Below are positions 1 to 6,009 of a stretch of DNA of 7,637 bases, in pieces. The stretch is from positions 1 to 7,637 of the forward strand of contig JAFSQO010000326.1 of assembly GCA_017446645.1 (NCBI GenBank), given 5' to 3'. A model generated the notes under the pieces. The model was not told where the DNA came from and ran no database searches. It saw only the letters and a program-made list of their open reading frames with translations. Position numbers and translations under genes: made by a program. The stretch comes from Synergistaceae bacterium. GTDB lineage: Bacteria > Synergistota > Synergistia > Synergistales > Aminobacteriaceae. Position 1 is the stretch's first letter. Each line of letters starts with the position of its first letter.

Positions 1-781
1 CAGGTAGAGCAGGGACTTCGGGGATTTCCTGACCGGTTACTGAGTAAATCAGCATTTTCTCCGCACCTTGAGGATACTTGACTGTGTGAGGCATTACAGT
101 AACCCGTGAATTCTTGTTGCGTTCGGTCATTATGCGAATTGCTTCGGGCTTATTGTTCTCGATTGCTATAACTCCCTGAGCTTCCGGGAAAATCTCAAGG
201 GCATAGCCAAGTCCCCGTATTATCTCGTCAGGACTTTCGATCATCAGTCGATTATCACATGAGAGATAAGGCTCACACTCCGCAGCATTCACGATTACCC
301 ACTTGATTACTTTTCCGGCTGGAGGCGATAACTTCACGTGTGTCGGGAAACATGCCCCTCCCATGCCTACTATACCGGCTGCACGGATCATCTTGACATA
401 ATCGGCGACTTTGGGCTTGTGCCCGGAATATAACTGAGCGAGCAACGACGGGGCTTTCTCGTACTTGCCATCACTCTCGATGACTATGCAGGGGTCTATG
501 CTTCCGGCTATTGTCATTCGCGGTGCAATTTCCTTCACTACACCTGATACGCTTGAGAAAATCGGAGCAGAGACAAACGCTTCAGTGTCCGCAATCTTTT
601 GACCCATAAGAACCCTGTCACCCTTTGCTACGACTGGTGAACACGGCGCGCCTATGTGCTGGGACAACGGGAATATGAACTCTCTGGTGTCTTCAGGCCG
701 TAAGATTTCTATTGCCTTGTTTTCCGTGAGAGCCTTACCTTCAGGCGGATGTACTCCACCTAAGAACGTTGGTAGGTTCAT
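1..781 (-). CDS. rnfC: RnfC, electron transport complex subunit C (N-terminal part, runs off left edge)
   Basis: RnfC is the membrane-associated flavin and iron-sulfur subunit of the Rnf complex, which couples ferredoxin:NAD+ electron transfer to Na+ or H+ movement. The first 260 codons are visible, read from ATG at 781-779. The N-terminal RnfC domain opens with FLGGVHPPEGK (residues 6-16). The NADH/FMN-binding domain shows GMGGACFPTHVK (139-150), NAAECEPYLSCD (165-176) and KYPQGAEK (235-242), all RnfC hallmarks. The family is usually about 440 residues, so the SLBB region and the C-terminal [4Fe-4S] ferredoxin domain lie outside the window. A GAGGGGAG ribosome binding site (802-795) sits 13 nt before the start, rather far. 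The gene is first in its transcript and divergent from cobT; the remaining rnf genes would be expected beyond the left edge. No frameshift was seen. Confidence 0.95.
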   Translation of the reverse strand, partial: MNLPTFLGGVHPPEGKALTENKAIEILRPEDTREFIFPLSQHIGAPCSPVVAKGDRVLMGQKIADTEAFVSAPIFSSVSGVVKEIAPRMTIAGSIDPCIVIESDGKYEKAPSLLAQLYSGHKPKVADYVKMIRAAGIVGMGGACFPTHVKLSPPAGKVIKWVIVNAAECEPYLSCDNRLMIESPDEIIRGLGYALEIFPEAQGVIAIENNKPEAIRIMTERNKNSRVTVMPHTVKYPQGAEKMLIYSVTGQEIPEVPALP

Positions 782-810
782 CTTAAATGTAACACTCCCC
801 TCAAAATTAT

Positions 811-838
811 GTGAAAATTTTTTGAATAAGTGTATTAT
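811..838 (+). promoter_or_regulatory. Candidate promoter of cobT
   Basis: A TATTAT -10 box (833-838) lies 16 nt after a GTGAAA -35-like box (811-816, four of six consensus bases). Transcription would start near 845, leaving a leader of about 30 nt before cobT. That leader is too short for a cobalamin riboswitch. Assigned by eye, so moderate to low confidence. Confidence 0.4.
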
Positions 839-839
839 A
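834..839 (-). promoter_or_regulatory. Candidate -10 box of rnfC
   Basis: On the minus strand this is a perfect TATAAT, overlapping the plus-strand TATTAT used for cobT. It would start transcription near 827, about 46 nt before the rnfC ATG. No good -35 is seen at the normal spacing; the upstream sequence is an A-tract (the T-run at 855-862 on the plus strand), which could act as an UP-like element. Confidence 0.4.
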
Positions 840-875
840 GCGTAATTGCAAGAATTTTTTTTGAAGGGATTATAA

Positions 876-1913
876 ATGACACTTACAGAAGCACTACAAT
901 CAATCACAAAACCTGACGCTCAGGCAATGAAAGAAGCTCAGGAGTTACAGGACACACTCATAAAGCCACTCGGAAGTCTGGGAGAACTCGAAAACATAGC
1001 AATCAAAATCGCAGGCATTACAGGCCAAGTAAAGAATAAAATCTCTCACAGCGCAATATTCTTATTCGGTGCTGACAACGGGATTTATAACGAAGGTGTT
1101 TGCTCATCACCGCAAGATTTCACACGCAAGTTAATGCTGGCTTACTCTGACAATAAAAACGCTGGTATAAATATTCTGGCACGTCAGGCAGGCGCAGAGT
1201 TAAGGCTCTACAATCTGGGCATTAAAAATCTTGACGAACACGAGGGCATTTTCACTCACAAGTTCTTACCTGAAGGCACAGCTAACTTTCTAAATCAGCG
1301 CGCTATGACTGCACAAACCGCACGAGAAGCAATAGAGTTCGGCATTAATCTCGTCAGTGAGGCAAAGAATAACCACATTGACCTAATCGCAACCGGTGAA
1401 GTCGGCATGGCTAACACTACAACCGCTGCTGCATGTATCATGGCTGCATTGAATTCACGCGATACTGCTTTAATCGGCAGGGGGGCAGGTCTTGATGACG
1501 AGGCTTATTCACGAAAAATTCAGGTAATCACGAATGCACTTGCTCTTCACGAGAAAAATCTCACAGATCCGGTAAATATTTTATCTTGTGTCGGAGGCTT
1601 GGACATTGCTGCGATTACAGGCGTGTTTATCGGTGGCGCAGTGTTTCACGTTCCTGTTATAATTGACGGAGTTATCTCGATTGCAGGGGCTTTGCTGGCT
1701 TGTAAACTCAATGATTTATGCCGCGATTACATGTTTGCCTCTCACAAATCAGCCGAACCTGCGTATAATTATGCCGCTGACTTCATGAAACTCGAACCAG
1801 CCCTAAATCTCTCTATGAGACTTGGAGAAGGTACAGGAGCAGCTATATTTATCCAGATTATTAATGACGCACTCGCTATAATTAACGAGATGGGAAAATT
1901 AACGCAATTATAA
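876..1913 (+). CDS. cobT: CobT, nicotinate-nucleotide:dimethylbenzimidazole phosphoribosyltransferase
   Basis: This cytoplasmic enzyme transfers the phosphoribosyl group of nicotinate mononucleotide to a lower-ligand base, giving alpha-ribazole 5'-phosphate and nicotinate in the nucleotide-loop branch of cobamide synthesis. The 345 residues match the usual size. Motifs in order are PLGSLGELE (31-39), GADNGIYNEGV (65-75), GEVGMANTTTAAA (174-186), the glycine-rich GGLDIAAITG (240-249), IIDG (262-265), SHKSAEPA (289-296) and RLGEGTGA (315-322). Glu318 in the last matches the family's catalytic glutamate. The usual ADHG is ADNG here, and the usual GEMGIGNTT is GEVGMANTT, so it is a somewhat divergent member; the lower-ligand base cannot be read from the sequence. 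The start is supported by GAAGGGA (863-869), 6 nt upstream. It is first in a unit with the next two genes. Confidence 0.93.
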   Translation: MTLTEALQSITKPDAQAMKEAQELQDTLIKPLGSLGELENIAIKIAGITGQVKNKISHSAIFLFGADNGIYNEGVCSSPQDFTRKLMLAYSDNKNAGINILARQAGAELRLYNLGIKNLDEHEGIFTHKFLPEGTANFLNQRAMTAQTAREAIEFGINLVSEAKNNHIDLIATGEVGMANTTTAAACIMAALNSRDTALIGRGAGLDDEAYSRKIQVITNALALHEKNLTDPVNILSCVGGLDIAAITGVFIGGAVFHVPVIIDGVISIAGALLACKLNDLCRDYMFASHKSAEPAYNYAADFMKLEPALNLSMRLGEGTGAAIFIQIINDALAIINEMGKLTQL

Positions 1914-1917
1914 CGTG

Positions 1918-1924
1918 AAGGGAG
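1918..1924 (+). promoter_or_regulatory. Ribosome binding site that sets the nicotinamidase start
   Basis: AAGGGAG lies 8 nt before the ATG at 1933. The longer reading from GTG at 1915 would place this site inside the coding region and add six residues that precede the conserved N-terminal strand, so the ATG is preferred. Confidence 0.75.
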
Positions 1925-1932
1925 ATTTTGAC

Positions 1933-2487
1933 ATGAAAGATTTATTAGTAGTCGATTGCCAGTACGACTTCATTGATGGCAGCTTGGCCTGCGGGCATTC
2001 AGAAGAAGCAGTCAGGAACATTATCGCATTCATCAATGCAAACCCTGATATGAAAGTGTTTTACTCGGCAGATAACCACAGCTACAATCATTGCAGCTAT
2101 ACTCACAACGGCGGAACTTGGCCGGTTCATTGTCAGGCCGGGACTCACGGGGCTGAAATTCACAGGAGCTTCTACTCTGACGTAATCAACCCGGAGCAGA
2201 GACCAAACGAGAACACGATTTACTACAAGGGCGAAAATGACAGGCTTGAAGAATATTCGGCTTTTGAGGCAAAGAATAAGGCCGGCAAGAAAATTTGCGA
2301 TGTAATCAGCGATAGTGTTATCGTGTCAGGCATTGCAAGCGAGTTCTGCGTCCGGGAAAGCGTTATTGCATTGCTGAACTCAGGCAGAAATATCGAAATT
2401 CCGGAAAACATGCTGGGCTGGGTCGATGAGGCAAATCATCACAAAAATATTGACGAGTTAAGAAGCATGGGGGTAAAAGTGTCATGA
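1933..2487 (+). CDS. pncA: Nicotinamidase / isochorismatase-family cysteine hydrolase
   Basis: It probably deamidates nicotinamide to nicotinate in NAD salvage. The 184 residues carry the full nicotinamidase set. The catalytic triad is Asp8 (VVDCQYDF), Lys99 (YYKG) and Cys139 (SEFCV). The metal site is Asp47 and His49 (SADNHSYNH) with His66 (GGTWPVHC). VSGIASEFCV (131-140) is the segment around the nucleophile. The DxH...WPxHC pattern distinguishes nicotinamidases from general isochorismatase relatives, though substrate is still inferred from family. The gene starts 19 nt after the cobT stop, with its own ribosome binding site, and its stop overlaps the next start (ATGA at 2484-2487). Both CobT and this enzyme yield nicotinate, which PncB could return to nicotinate mononucleotide, so the pairing makes metabolic sense. 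The symbol is given by function. Confidence 0.85.
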   Translation: MKDLLVVDCQYDFIDGSLACGHSEEAVRNIIAFINANPDMKVFYSADNHSYNHCSYTHNGGTWPVHCQAGTHGAEIHRSFYSDVINPEQRPNENTIYYKGENDRLEEYSAFEAKNKAGKKICDVISDSVIVSGIASEFCVRESVIALLNSGRNIEIPENMLGWVDEANHHKNIDELRSMGVKVS

Positions 2488-3098
2488 GCAAAATCAAGAA
2501 TGTAATATTCGACATTGGCAACGTCCTCGTAGATTTCGACTGGGGAAGCTATACTCACTCGATTTTCATGGACGAGATGTTAATTCAGGAACTTGACACA
2601 GCAATATGGGGTGACGGACGCTGGGACAGACTTGACTGGGGAGAAGACTCTGAAATAGCCATACAGAGAATGATTGACTACGCACCAGAATATGAGAGTG
2701 AAATAAAATTGCTGTTCTCGCGTGTCGGTGAAGTCCTTAGCAAACGAGAGTATTCTCATGACTGGATTAAATCCCTAAAGTCAAGAGGCTACGGTGTATA
2801 TTATTTATCGAACTATTCAAAGCTCGTTATGGACGCTAACCCCGATGTCCTGGACTTTTTGCCCTTAATGGACGGCGGTGTGTTCTCGTGCAACGTACAC
2901 CTGATTAAACCTGACCACAAAATATACAGGTATATAGCAAACCAGTATAATCTTGTGCCGTCTGAATGCGTCTTTATCGATGACCTGCTCAGAAACATTC
3001 AGGGTGCTGAAGACTGCGGTTTTCATGCAATACAGTTCTTGACTTATCAACAGGCAAGACTTGACCTTGAGGAGTTACTCGAAGAAGAAGACGAGTGA
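2484..3098 (+). CDS. HAD-superfamily phosphatase (subfamily IA, YihX-like)
   Basis: A 204-residue cytoplasmic haloacid-dehalogenase-type hydrolase, probably a phosphatase of a small phosphorylated metabolite. Motif I is FDIGNV (9-14) with nucleophile Asp10. The usual second Asp, the general acid, is Asn13, as in the E. coli YihX (glucose-1-phosphatase) group. Motif II is YLSN (Ser109), motif III is Lys142-Pro143 (LIKPDHKIY), and motif IV is FIDD (Asp166, Asp167). The helical cap lies between about residues 17 and 90. The C-terminus is a strongly acidic tail. Its ATG overlaps the nicotinamidase stop by 4 nt, so translation is probably coupled. Context suggests a nucleotide substrate such as alpha-ribazole 5'-phosphate or a nicotinate/nicotinamide mononucleotide, but this is inference; a sugar-phosphate substrate is equally possible by homology. 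Confidence 0.85.
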   Translation: MSKIKNVIFDIGNVLVDFDWGSYTHSIFMDEMLIQELDTAIWGDGRWDRLDWGEDSEIAIQRMIDYAPEYESEIKLLFSRVGEVLSKREYSHDWIKSLKSRGYGVYYLSNYSKLVMDANPDVLDFLPLMDGGVFSCNVHLIKPDHKIYRYIANQYNLVPSECVFIDDLLRNIQGAEDCGFHAIQFLTYQQARLDLEELLEEEDE

Positions 3099-3099
3099 A

Positions 3100-3207
3100 A
3101 CCCCCTCCCGGCCTCCCCCTTCACAGGGGGCGGAGTAAGGCGTGGTGTCACAAAGTCCCTCCTGTTAAGGGTAAACTTCCTGAATGGGAGTTTGTATTTA
3201 GGGGGGT
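3100..3207. repeat. Hairpin-rich intergenic element with G/C-run inverted ends
   Basis: The spacer after the HAD gene starts with ACCCCCT (3100-3106) and holds AGGGGGGT (3200-3207), inverted copies with one extra G. Inside are two hairpins. CCCCCT/AGGGGG (3115-3120 with 3125-3130) has a 4-nt loop. AAACTTCC/GGGAGTTT (3173-3180 with 3186-3193) has a 5-nt loop. The first hairpin has no T-run, so it is not a standard terminator. C-run/G-run hairpins of this kind are typical of dispersed intergenic repeats in anaerobic gut bacteria. Only one full copy is visible, so calling it a repeat is inference; it could instead be an attenuating or mRNA-stabilising structure. Confidence 0.4.
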
Positions 3208-3258
3208 CTATTTCCCCAAGATTTAGGAGAGTATTATGTATATTGTAGGAGGAAACAT

Positions 3259-3756
3259 ATGTCACGGCGAATTAATTTCTTTATCACGGGTGTAATTCTC
3301 ATAATTCTGGGCGTAATCACACTTCATCACCCTTTAGAAGCTATCATGTCAGCAGGCTTCTTTATCGGGCTTGGTCTCATTGCGTCAGGAATTAATTATT
3401 TTACGGGCTTCAAGTTCCTGAAATTAAAGCGTTTTCTTGTATGGGGACTTCTTGACCTTGTCGCGGGCGTTATCATGCTTCTGCAACCGGGAATTAGTGC
3501 CTTCATTATGCCGTTTGTGATTGCCTTCTGGTTATTTACTGCAGGTGTCGCAAGAACATGCACGGCGTTCTGGCTGGGAGGTGCAAGCATTCCCGGCTGG
3601 AAGTTCATTCTGATTAATGGCCTGCTCCTGATTGCGTGTGCTGTCCTGATGTGTATCTCGCCTCTAAACAGCGCGCTGTCCGTAATGGCTGTATTGTCGG
3701 GCATTCTCATAGTTTCAGGGGTATTCGTGATTTTTGAGGGCTTCATAACGTTATAA
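3259..3756 (+). CDS. DUF308 / HdeD-family six-helix membrane protein
   Basis: A 165-residue integral inner-membrane protein of the DUF308 (HdeD-like) family. HdeD is linked to acid resistance in E. coli, but the family's biochemical role is unknown, so no function is assigned. Six hydrophobic segments are seen at about 6-22, 27-49, 58-77, 81-103, 113-134 and 138-162. They form three paired repeats typical of the family, each with a GxxxxxxG-type small-residue face (such as FITGVILIILGVI and LLDLVAGVIML) and a proline after the first helix of each pair (HHPLEA, LQPGIS, ISPLNS). The N-terminus is basic (MSRR). AGGAGGA (3247-3253) precedes the ATG by 5 nt. It lies 160 nt after the HAD gene and 59 nt before fbaB, and probably has a transcript separate from cobT. 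Confidence 0.85.
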   Translation: MSRRINFFITGVILIILGVITLHHPLEAIMSAGFFIGLGLIASGINYFTGFKFLKLKRFLVWGLLDLVAGVIMLLQPGISAFIMPFVIAFWLFTAGVARTCTAFWLGGASIPGWKFILINGLLLIACAVLMCISPLNSALSVMAVLSGILIVSGVFVIFEGFITL

Positions 3757-3761
3757 AGTTG

Positions 3762-3767
3762 TATAAT
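3762..3767 (+). promoter_or_regulatory. Candidate -10 box of fbaB
   Basis: A perfect TATAAT lies just after the DUF308 stop codon and would give a leader of about 40 nt to fbaB. No convincing -35 box is present at 16-18 nt spacing (TTGAGG at 3734-3739 is 22 nt away), so fbaB could also be read from upstream. Confidence 0.35.
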
Positions 3768-3815
3768 GTTGCAGATTGCTTTAACGCATTCACTTTTTAA
3801 GGAGGAGTTATTTAT

Positions 3816-4892
3816 ATGGAATTCGGAAAAATCGAAGCTCTTTTAGGCTCCGAAGCTGAAACTTTATTGAACCATAAGTGCGAGACCATCTCGAAGGATT
3901 TGCTCTCACTTCCGGGGCCTGACTTCGTTGACAGGGTCGTAAGCATTTCTGACAGACCTGTGCCGGTCCTGAGATCCTTGCAGACTATGCTGGGTCACGG
4001 CAGACTTGCTAACACCGGCTACATCTCCATTTTGCCCGTTGACCAGGGTATCGAACACTCGGCAGGCGCGTCATTTGGCCCTAACCCGCTTTACTTTGAC
4101 CCTGAGAATATCATAAAGCTCGCTATGGAAGCTGGCTGCAATGCTGTAGCTACTACATTAGGAGTTCTGGGTGCTGTGTCGAGAAAATACGCTCACAAAA
4201 TCCCGTTCGTTCTCAAGTTAAATCACAATGAGCTGCTCACTTATCCTAACCAGTTCGACCAGGTTTTATTCGCAAGCGTTGAACAGGCTTATAATCTAGG
4301 CGCGGTTGCTGTAGGTGCCACGATTTACTTCGGAAGTCCTGAAGCTACGAGACAAATTCAGGAAATCTCGAAGGCATTTCATCAGGCTCACTCAATGGGC
4401 ATGGCGACTATATTATGGTGCTATCTGAGAAACTCCGCTTTCAAGATTAAGAAGGACGACAAAGTAATCGACTATCACGCAAGCGCAGACTTGACAGGAC
4501 AGGCCAATCACTTAGGCGTAACGATTGAGGCAGACATCATAAAGCAAAAATTACCCGAAAACAACGGCGGTTATCTCGCTATGGGAAAGGGCTACGGGAA
4601 AACCAGCAAAGAAATGTACGAGAAACTCACGAGTGACCACCCAATAGATTTAGCGCGCTATCAGGTCGCAAACTGTTACATGGGGCGTGCTGGCTTGATT
4701 AACTCAGGCGGAGCATCAGGGGGCGCAAGTGATTTAAGCGAGGCCGTTCGTACAGCTGTAATCAACAAGAGAGCAGGCGGCATGGGCTTAATTCTCGGTC
4801 GTAAGGCGTTCCAGCGTCCTATGAGTGAGGGCGTTGAAATTATCAATGCTGTACAGGACGTGTATCTCTGCAAAGATATTACAGTAGCGTAA
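3816..4892 (+). CDS. fbaB: Class I fructose-bisphosphate aldolase (DhnA/FbaB type)
   Basis: This cytoplasmic enzyme cleaves or forms fructose 1,6-bisphosphate from glyceraldehyde 3-phosphate and dihydroxyacetone phosphate through a lysine Schiff base, serving glycolysis and gluconeogenesis without metal. The 358 residues are near the roughly 350 of E. coli FbaB. Diagnostic segments are [10 protein letters not shown] (73-82, Asp76 likely acid/base), [16 protein letters not shown] (143-158), VGATIYFGS (166-174), [19 protein letters not shown] (234-252) with Lys243 the likely Schiff-base lysine, [17 protein letters not shown] (287-303) and [15 protein letters not shown] (321-335) for phosphate binding, and the ending KDITVA. 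A strong AAGGAGGAG (3799-3807) lies 8 nt before the ATG. Conservation is high throughout, as for a core gene, and a terminator follows directly. Confidence 0.95.
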   Translation: MEFGKIEALLGSEAETLLNHKCETISKDLLSLPGPDFVDRVVSISDRPVPVLRSLQTMLGHGRLANTGYISILPVDQGIEHSAGASFGPNPLYFDPENIIKLAMEAGCNAVATTLGVLGAVSRKYAHKIPFVLKLNHNELLTYPNQFDQVLFASVEQAYNLGAVAVGATIYFGSPEATRQIQEISKAFHQAHSMGMATILWCYLRNSAFKIKKDDKVIDYHASADLTGQANHLGVTIEADIIKQKLPENNGGYLAMGKGYGKTSKEMYEKLTSDHPIDLARYQVANCYMGRAGLINSGGASGGASDLSEAVRTAVINKRAGGMGLILGRKAFQRPMSEGVEIINAVQDVYLCKDITVA

Positions 4893-4904
4893 CGTTAAAC
4901 CAGA

Positions 4905-4935
4905 CCCCCGGCCCTTCGCTAGGGGGATTTTTTTT
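4905..4935 (+). terminator. Rho-independent terminator of fbaB
   Basis: A G/C-rich stem followed by eight T's (4928-4935). CCCT (4912-4915) pairs with AGGG (4921-4924) around TCGCT, extended by CC (4908-4909) pairing with GG (4925-4926) past a GG bulge. An alternative is CCCCC (4905-4909) with GGGGG (4922-4926). It overlaps the last codons of the convergent Mrr-like gene. On the minus strand the hairpin is not followed by T's, so it works mainly for fbaB. Confidence 0.85.
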
Positions 4936-5443
4936 CGTAATCTTTAAAGGCGTTAGGGTCAAGGGATTTCACTTCGACAACTTCCCGGATATTCACGCAA
5001 AAATTATGCACTATCATTAATCTTGCGAGAATATTACCGTCAATCAGGATTATTTTTTTCTCTTTCGCGTAATCCTGAGCAGGCTTTGAGAAGTTCGCAT
5101 TGGTCACAAGCAAGCCTCGCCCGGCTTTACGGGTTACTGCATCGCCGAATGTCTGCATACTCCAGCTCGTTACTATGCTGCCTCTTTCGAGTTTACGGGT
5201 CTGGATATATATCGGGTTATAGCCGGGTCTGTCTTCTATGATTATGCCCTGTATTGCGTTCAGTGCCGTACGTCTGCGGGCATTCCTGTAGACTTCGTAA
5301 CCCATGCGGATTAACAGGTCCGTGACTAGCTGCTCGAAACCTGACTGCGACAGCGCATTTACTTTCGTGAGTATCTGATTTACTAGATTTTCGTAGTCAG
5401 AACTGTCATCGATATTAAAAATTGCTCCTGATTGCTCGTTCAT
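4919..5443 (-). CDS. Mrr-like restriction endonuclease-fold protein, probably catalytically degenerate
   Basis: A 174-residue protein matching the Mrr catalytic domain (PD-(D/E)xK fold), which in active members cuts modified or foreign DNA. Family features are SGFEQLVTDLLIRMGYEVY (34-52), GIIIED (66-71), IYIQT (78-82), the GRGLLVTNANFSKPAQDYA segment (108-126) and ILIDGNILARLM (132-143). The winged-helix N-terminal domain of full Mrr (about 300 residues) is absent. The family's GGIDG is NAIQG (62-66), so the first catalytic Asp is Gln65, and QxK is Gln81-Thr-Arg83 followed by Lys84. The two key active-site residues therefore look replaced while the rest of the fold and the reading frame are intact. 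It begins 10 nt after cobU and has no recognisable ribosome binding site, so it probably depends on cobU translation. The function is unknown; DNA binding without cleavage is one possibility. Confidence 0.8.
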   Translation of the reverse strand: MNEQSGAIFNIDDSSDYENLVNQILTKVNALSQSGFEQLVTDLLIRMGYEVYRNARRRTALNAIQGIIIEDRPGYNPIYIQTRKLERGSIVTSWSMQTFGDAVTRKAGRGLLVTNANFSKPAQDYAKEKKIILIDGNILARLMIVHNFCVNIREVVEVKSLDPNAFKDYEKKSP

Positions 5444-5453
5444 AATGTGATAA

Positions 5454-5969
5454 TTATATATTATACTGCACAGGAATTCCCGAAATCACTTCTGTAACTT
5501 CGTCTGATACTCGTGCTATCTTAATGTGAAGTCTTGCAAGCTCTCTCACATAATTCTCTGTCAATGCGTCATAATTCTTGCAGTCAGAAAACACCTCACA
5601 TGAGACTATCACCAAGTGAAGACAGCGTGAGTAAATATTCATGATGTCAGCAAATATTTTTTCACATGAAGCATTATTTCCGAATAATTCATTTGCTGTG
5701 AGATTAGCCAAATCCTCAAGCAATACGCATGAATTATGATTTACCGCAATTTCCGTTATGTCATGCGTTCGCTCTATAGTCCTGAAGCCCTTTCCTGAAC
5801 GCATTAATCTGTGACGCATTACACGCGCCTTCATCTCGTCATCATAAATTTCAGACGTAGCCAAATATACCCTGTCGTGAGCTTGAGCATTTCCTGACAG
5901 GGCTAGCAGTCTCTCTTCAGCGTAGAGGCTCTTACCGGAACCTGACGAACCTGATATGAATATTAGCAT
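5454..5969 (-). CDS. cobU: CobU, adenosylcobinamide kinase / adenosylcobinamide-phosphate guanylyltransferase
   Basis: This bifunctional cytoplasmic enzyme phosphorylates adenosylcobinamide and then transfers GMP to it, giving adenosyl-GDP-cobinamide, the partner of alpha-ribazole in cobamide assembly. The 171 residues are close to the usual 180. Walker A is GSSGSGKS (7-14). VYLAT (34-38), DDEMKARVMRHRLMR (43-57) and IERTHD (65-70) follow the family pattern, with His53 the likely guanylylated histidine. LLEDLANLTANELF (83-96) and VIVSCEVFSD (120-129) correspond to the usual LvDclTlwltN and VSNEVG segments but are divergent. No Shine-Dalgarno sequence lies before the ATG, and a TATTAT box ends 6 nt upstream, which would suit a leaderless mRNA. 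It is divergent from the toxin-antitoxin pair, while cobT lies about 3.5 kb away on the other strand. Confidence 0.87.
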   Translation of the reverse strand: MLIFISGSSGSGKSLYAEERLLALSGNAQAHDRVYLATSEIYDDEMKARVMRHRLMRSGKGFRTIERTHDITEIAVNHNSCVLLEDLANLTANELFGNNASCEKIFADIMNIYSRCLHLVIVSCEVFSDCKNYDALTENYVRELARLHIKIARVSDEVTEVISGIPVQYNI

Positions 5970-5980
5970 AGTGCTATAAT
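5951..5980 (+). promoter_or_regulatory. Candidate promoter of the toxin-antitoxin operon
   Basis: CTGATA (5951-5956, four of six matches to TTGACA) and a perfect TATAAT (5975-5980) are spaced 18 nt apart, giving a start near 5988, just upstream of the antitoxin ribosome binding site. The -35 box lies inside the first codons of the divergent cobU. Confidence 0.55.
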
Positions 5981-5983
5981 AGC
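5964..5983. promoter_or_regulatory. Overlapping inverted repeats, candidate RelB-type operator
   Basis: TAGCA-TAG-TGCTA (5964-5976) and GCTAT-A-ATAGC (5973-5983) are perfect inverted repeats sharing the central GCTA, so three TAGC-type half-sites lie across the -10 box. Antitoxins of this type usually repress their own promoter at such sites. The repeat also covers the cobU start codon (5969-5967). Assignment rests on position and symmetry only. Confidence 0.45.
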
Positions 5984-6009
5984 CTAAATTTTTCTAGGAG
6001 GAAACTAAT

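Noticed and set aside
654..845. Plus-strand open frame of 63 codons opposite the rnfC start
   Set aside because: It is antisense to clear RnfC coding sequence and crosses the divergent promoter region; no ribosome binding site or recognisable protein.
782..875. Cobalamin riboswitch before cobT
   Set aside because: The spacer is under 100 nt and AT-rich, with no B12-box-like sequence or stem structure.
3115..3130. Rho-independent terminator after the HAD gene
   Set aside because: The stem is strong but is followed by CGGAGTAAGG and not by a T-run; kept only as part of a possible repeat element.
3396..3746. Minus-strand open frame of 116 codons
   Set aside because: Shadow of the DUF308 gene, whose six membrane helices and strong ribosome binding site make it the real frame.
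5023..5241. Plus-strand open frame of 72 codons
   Set aside because: Antisense to the Mrr-like gene, with no ribosome binding site and no family resemblance.
5200..5290. Frameshift explaining the loss of Mrr catalytic residues
   Set aside because: Family motifs on both sides are in the same frame with expected spacing, so substitutions explain it better.
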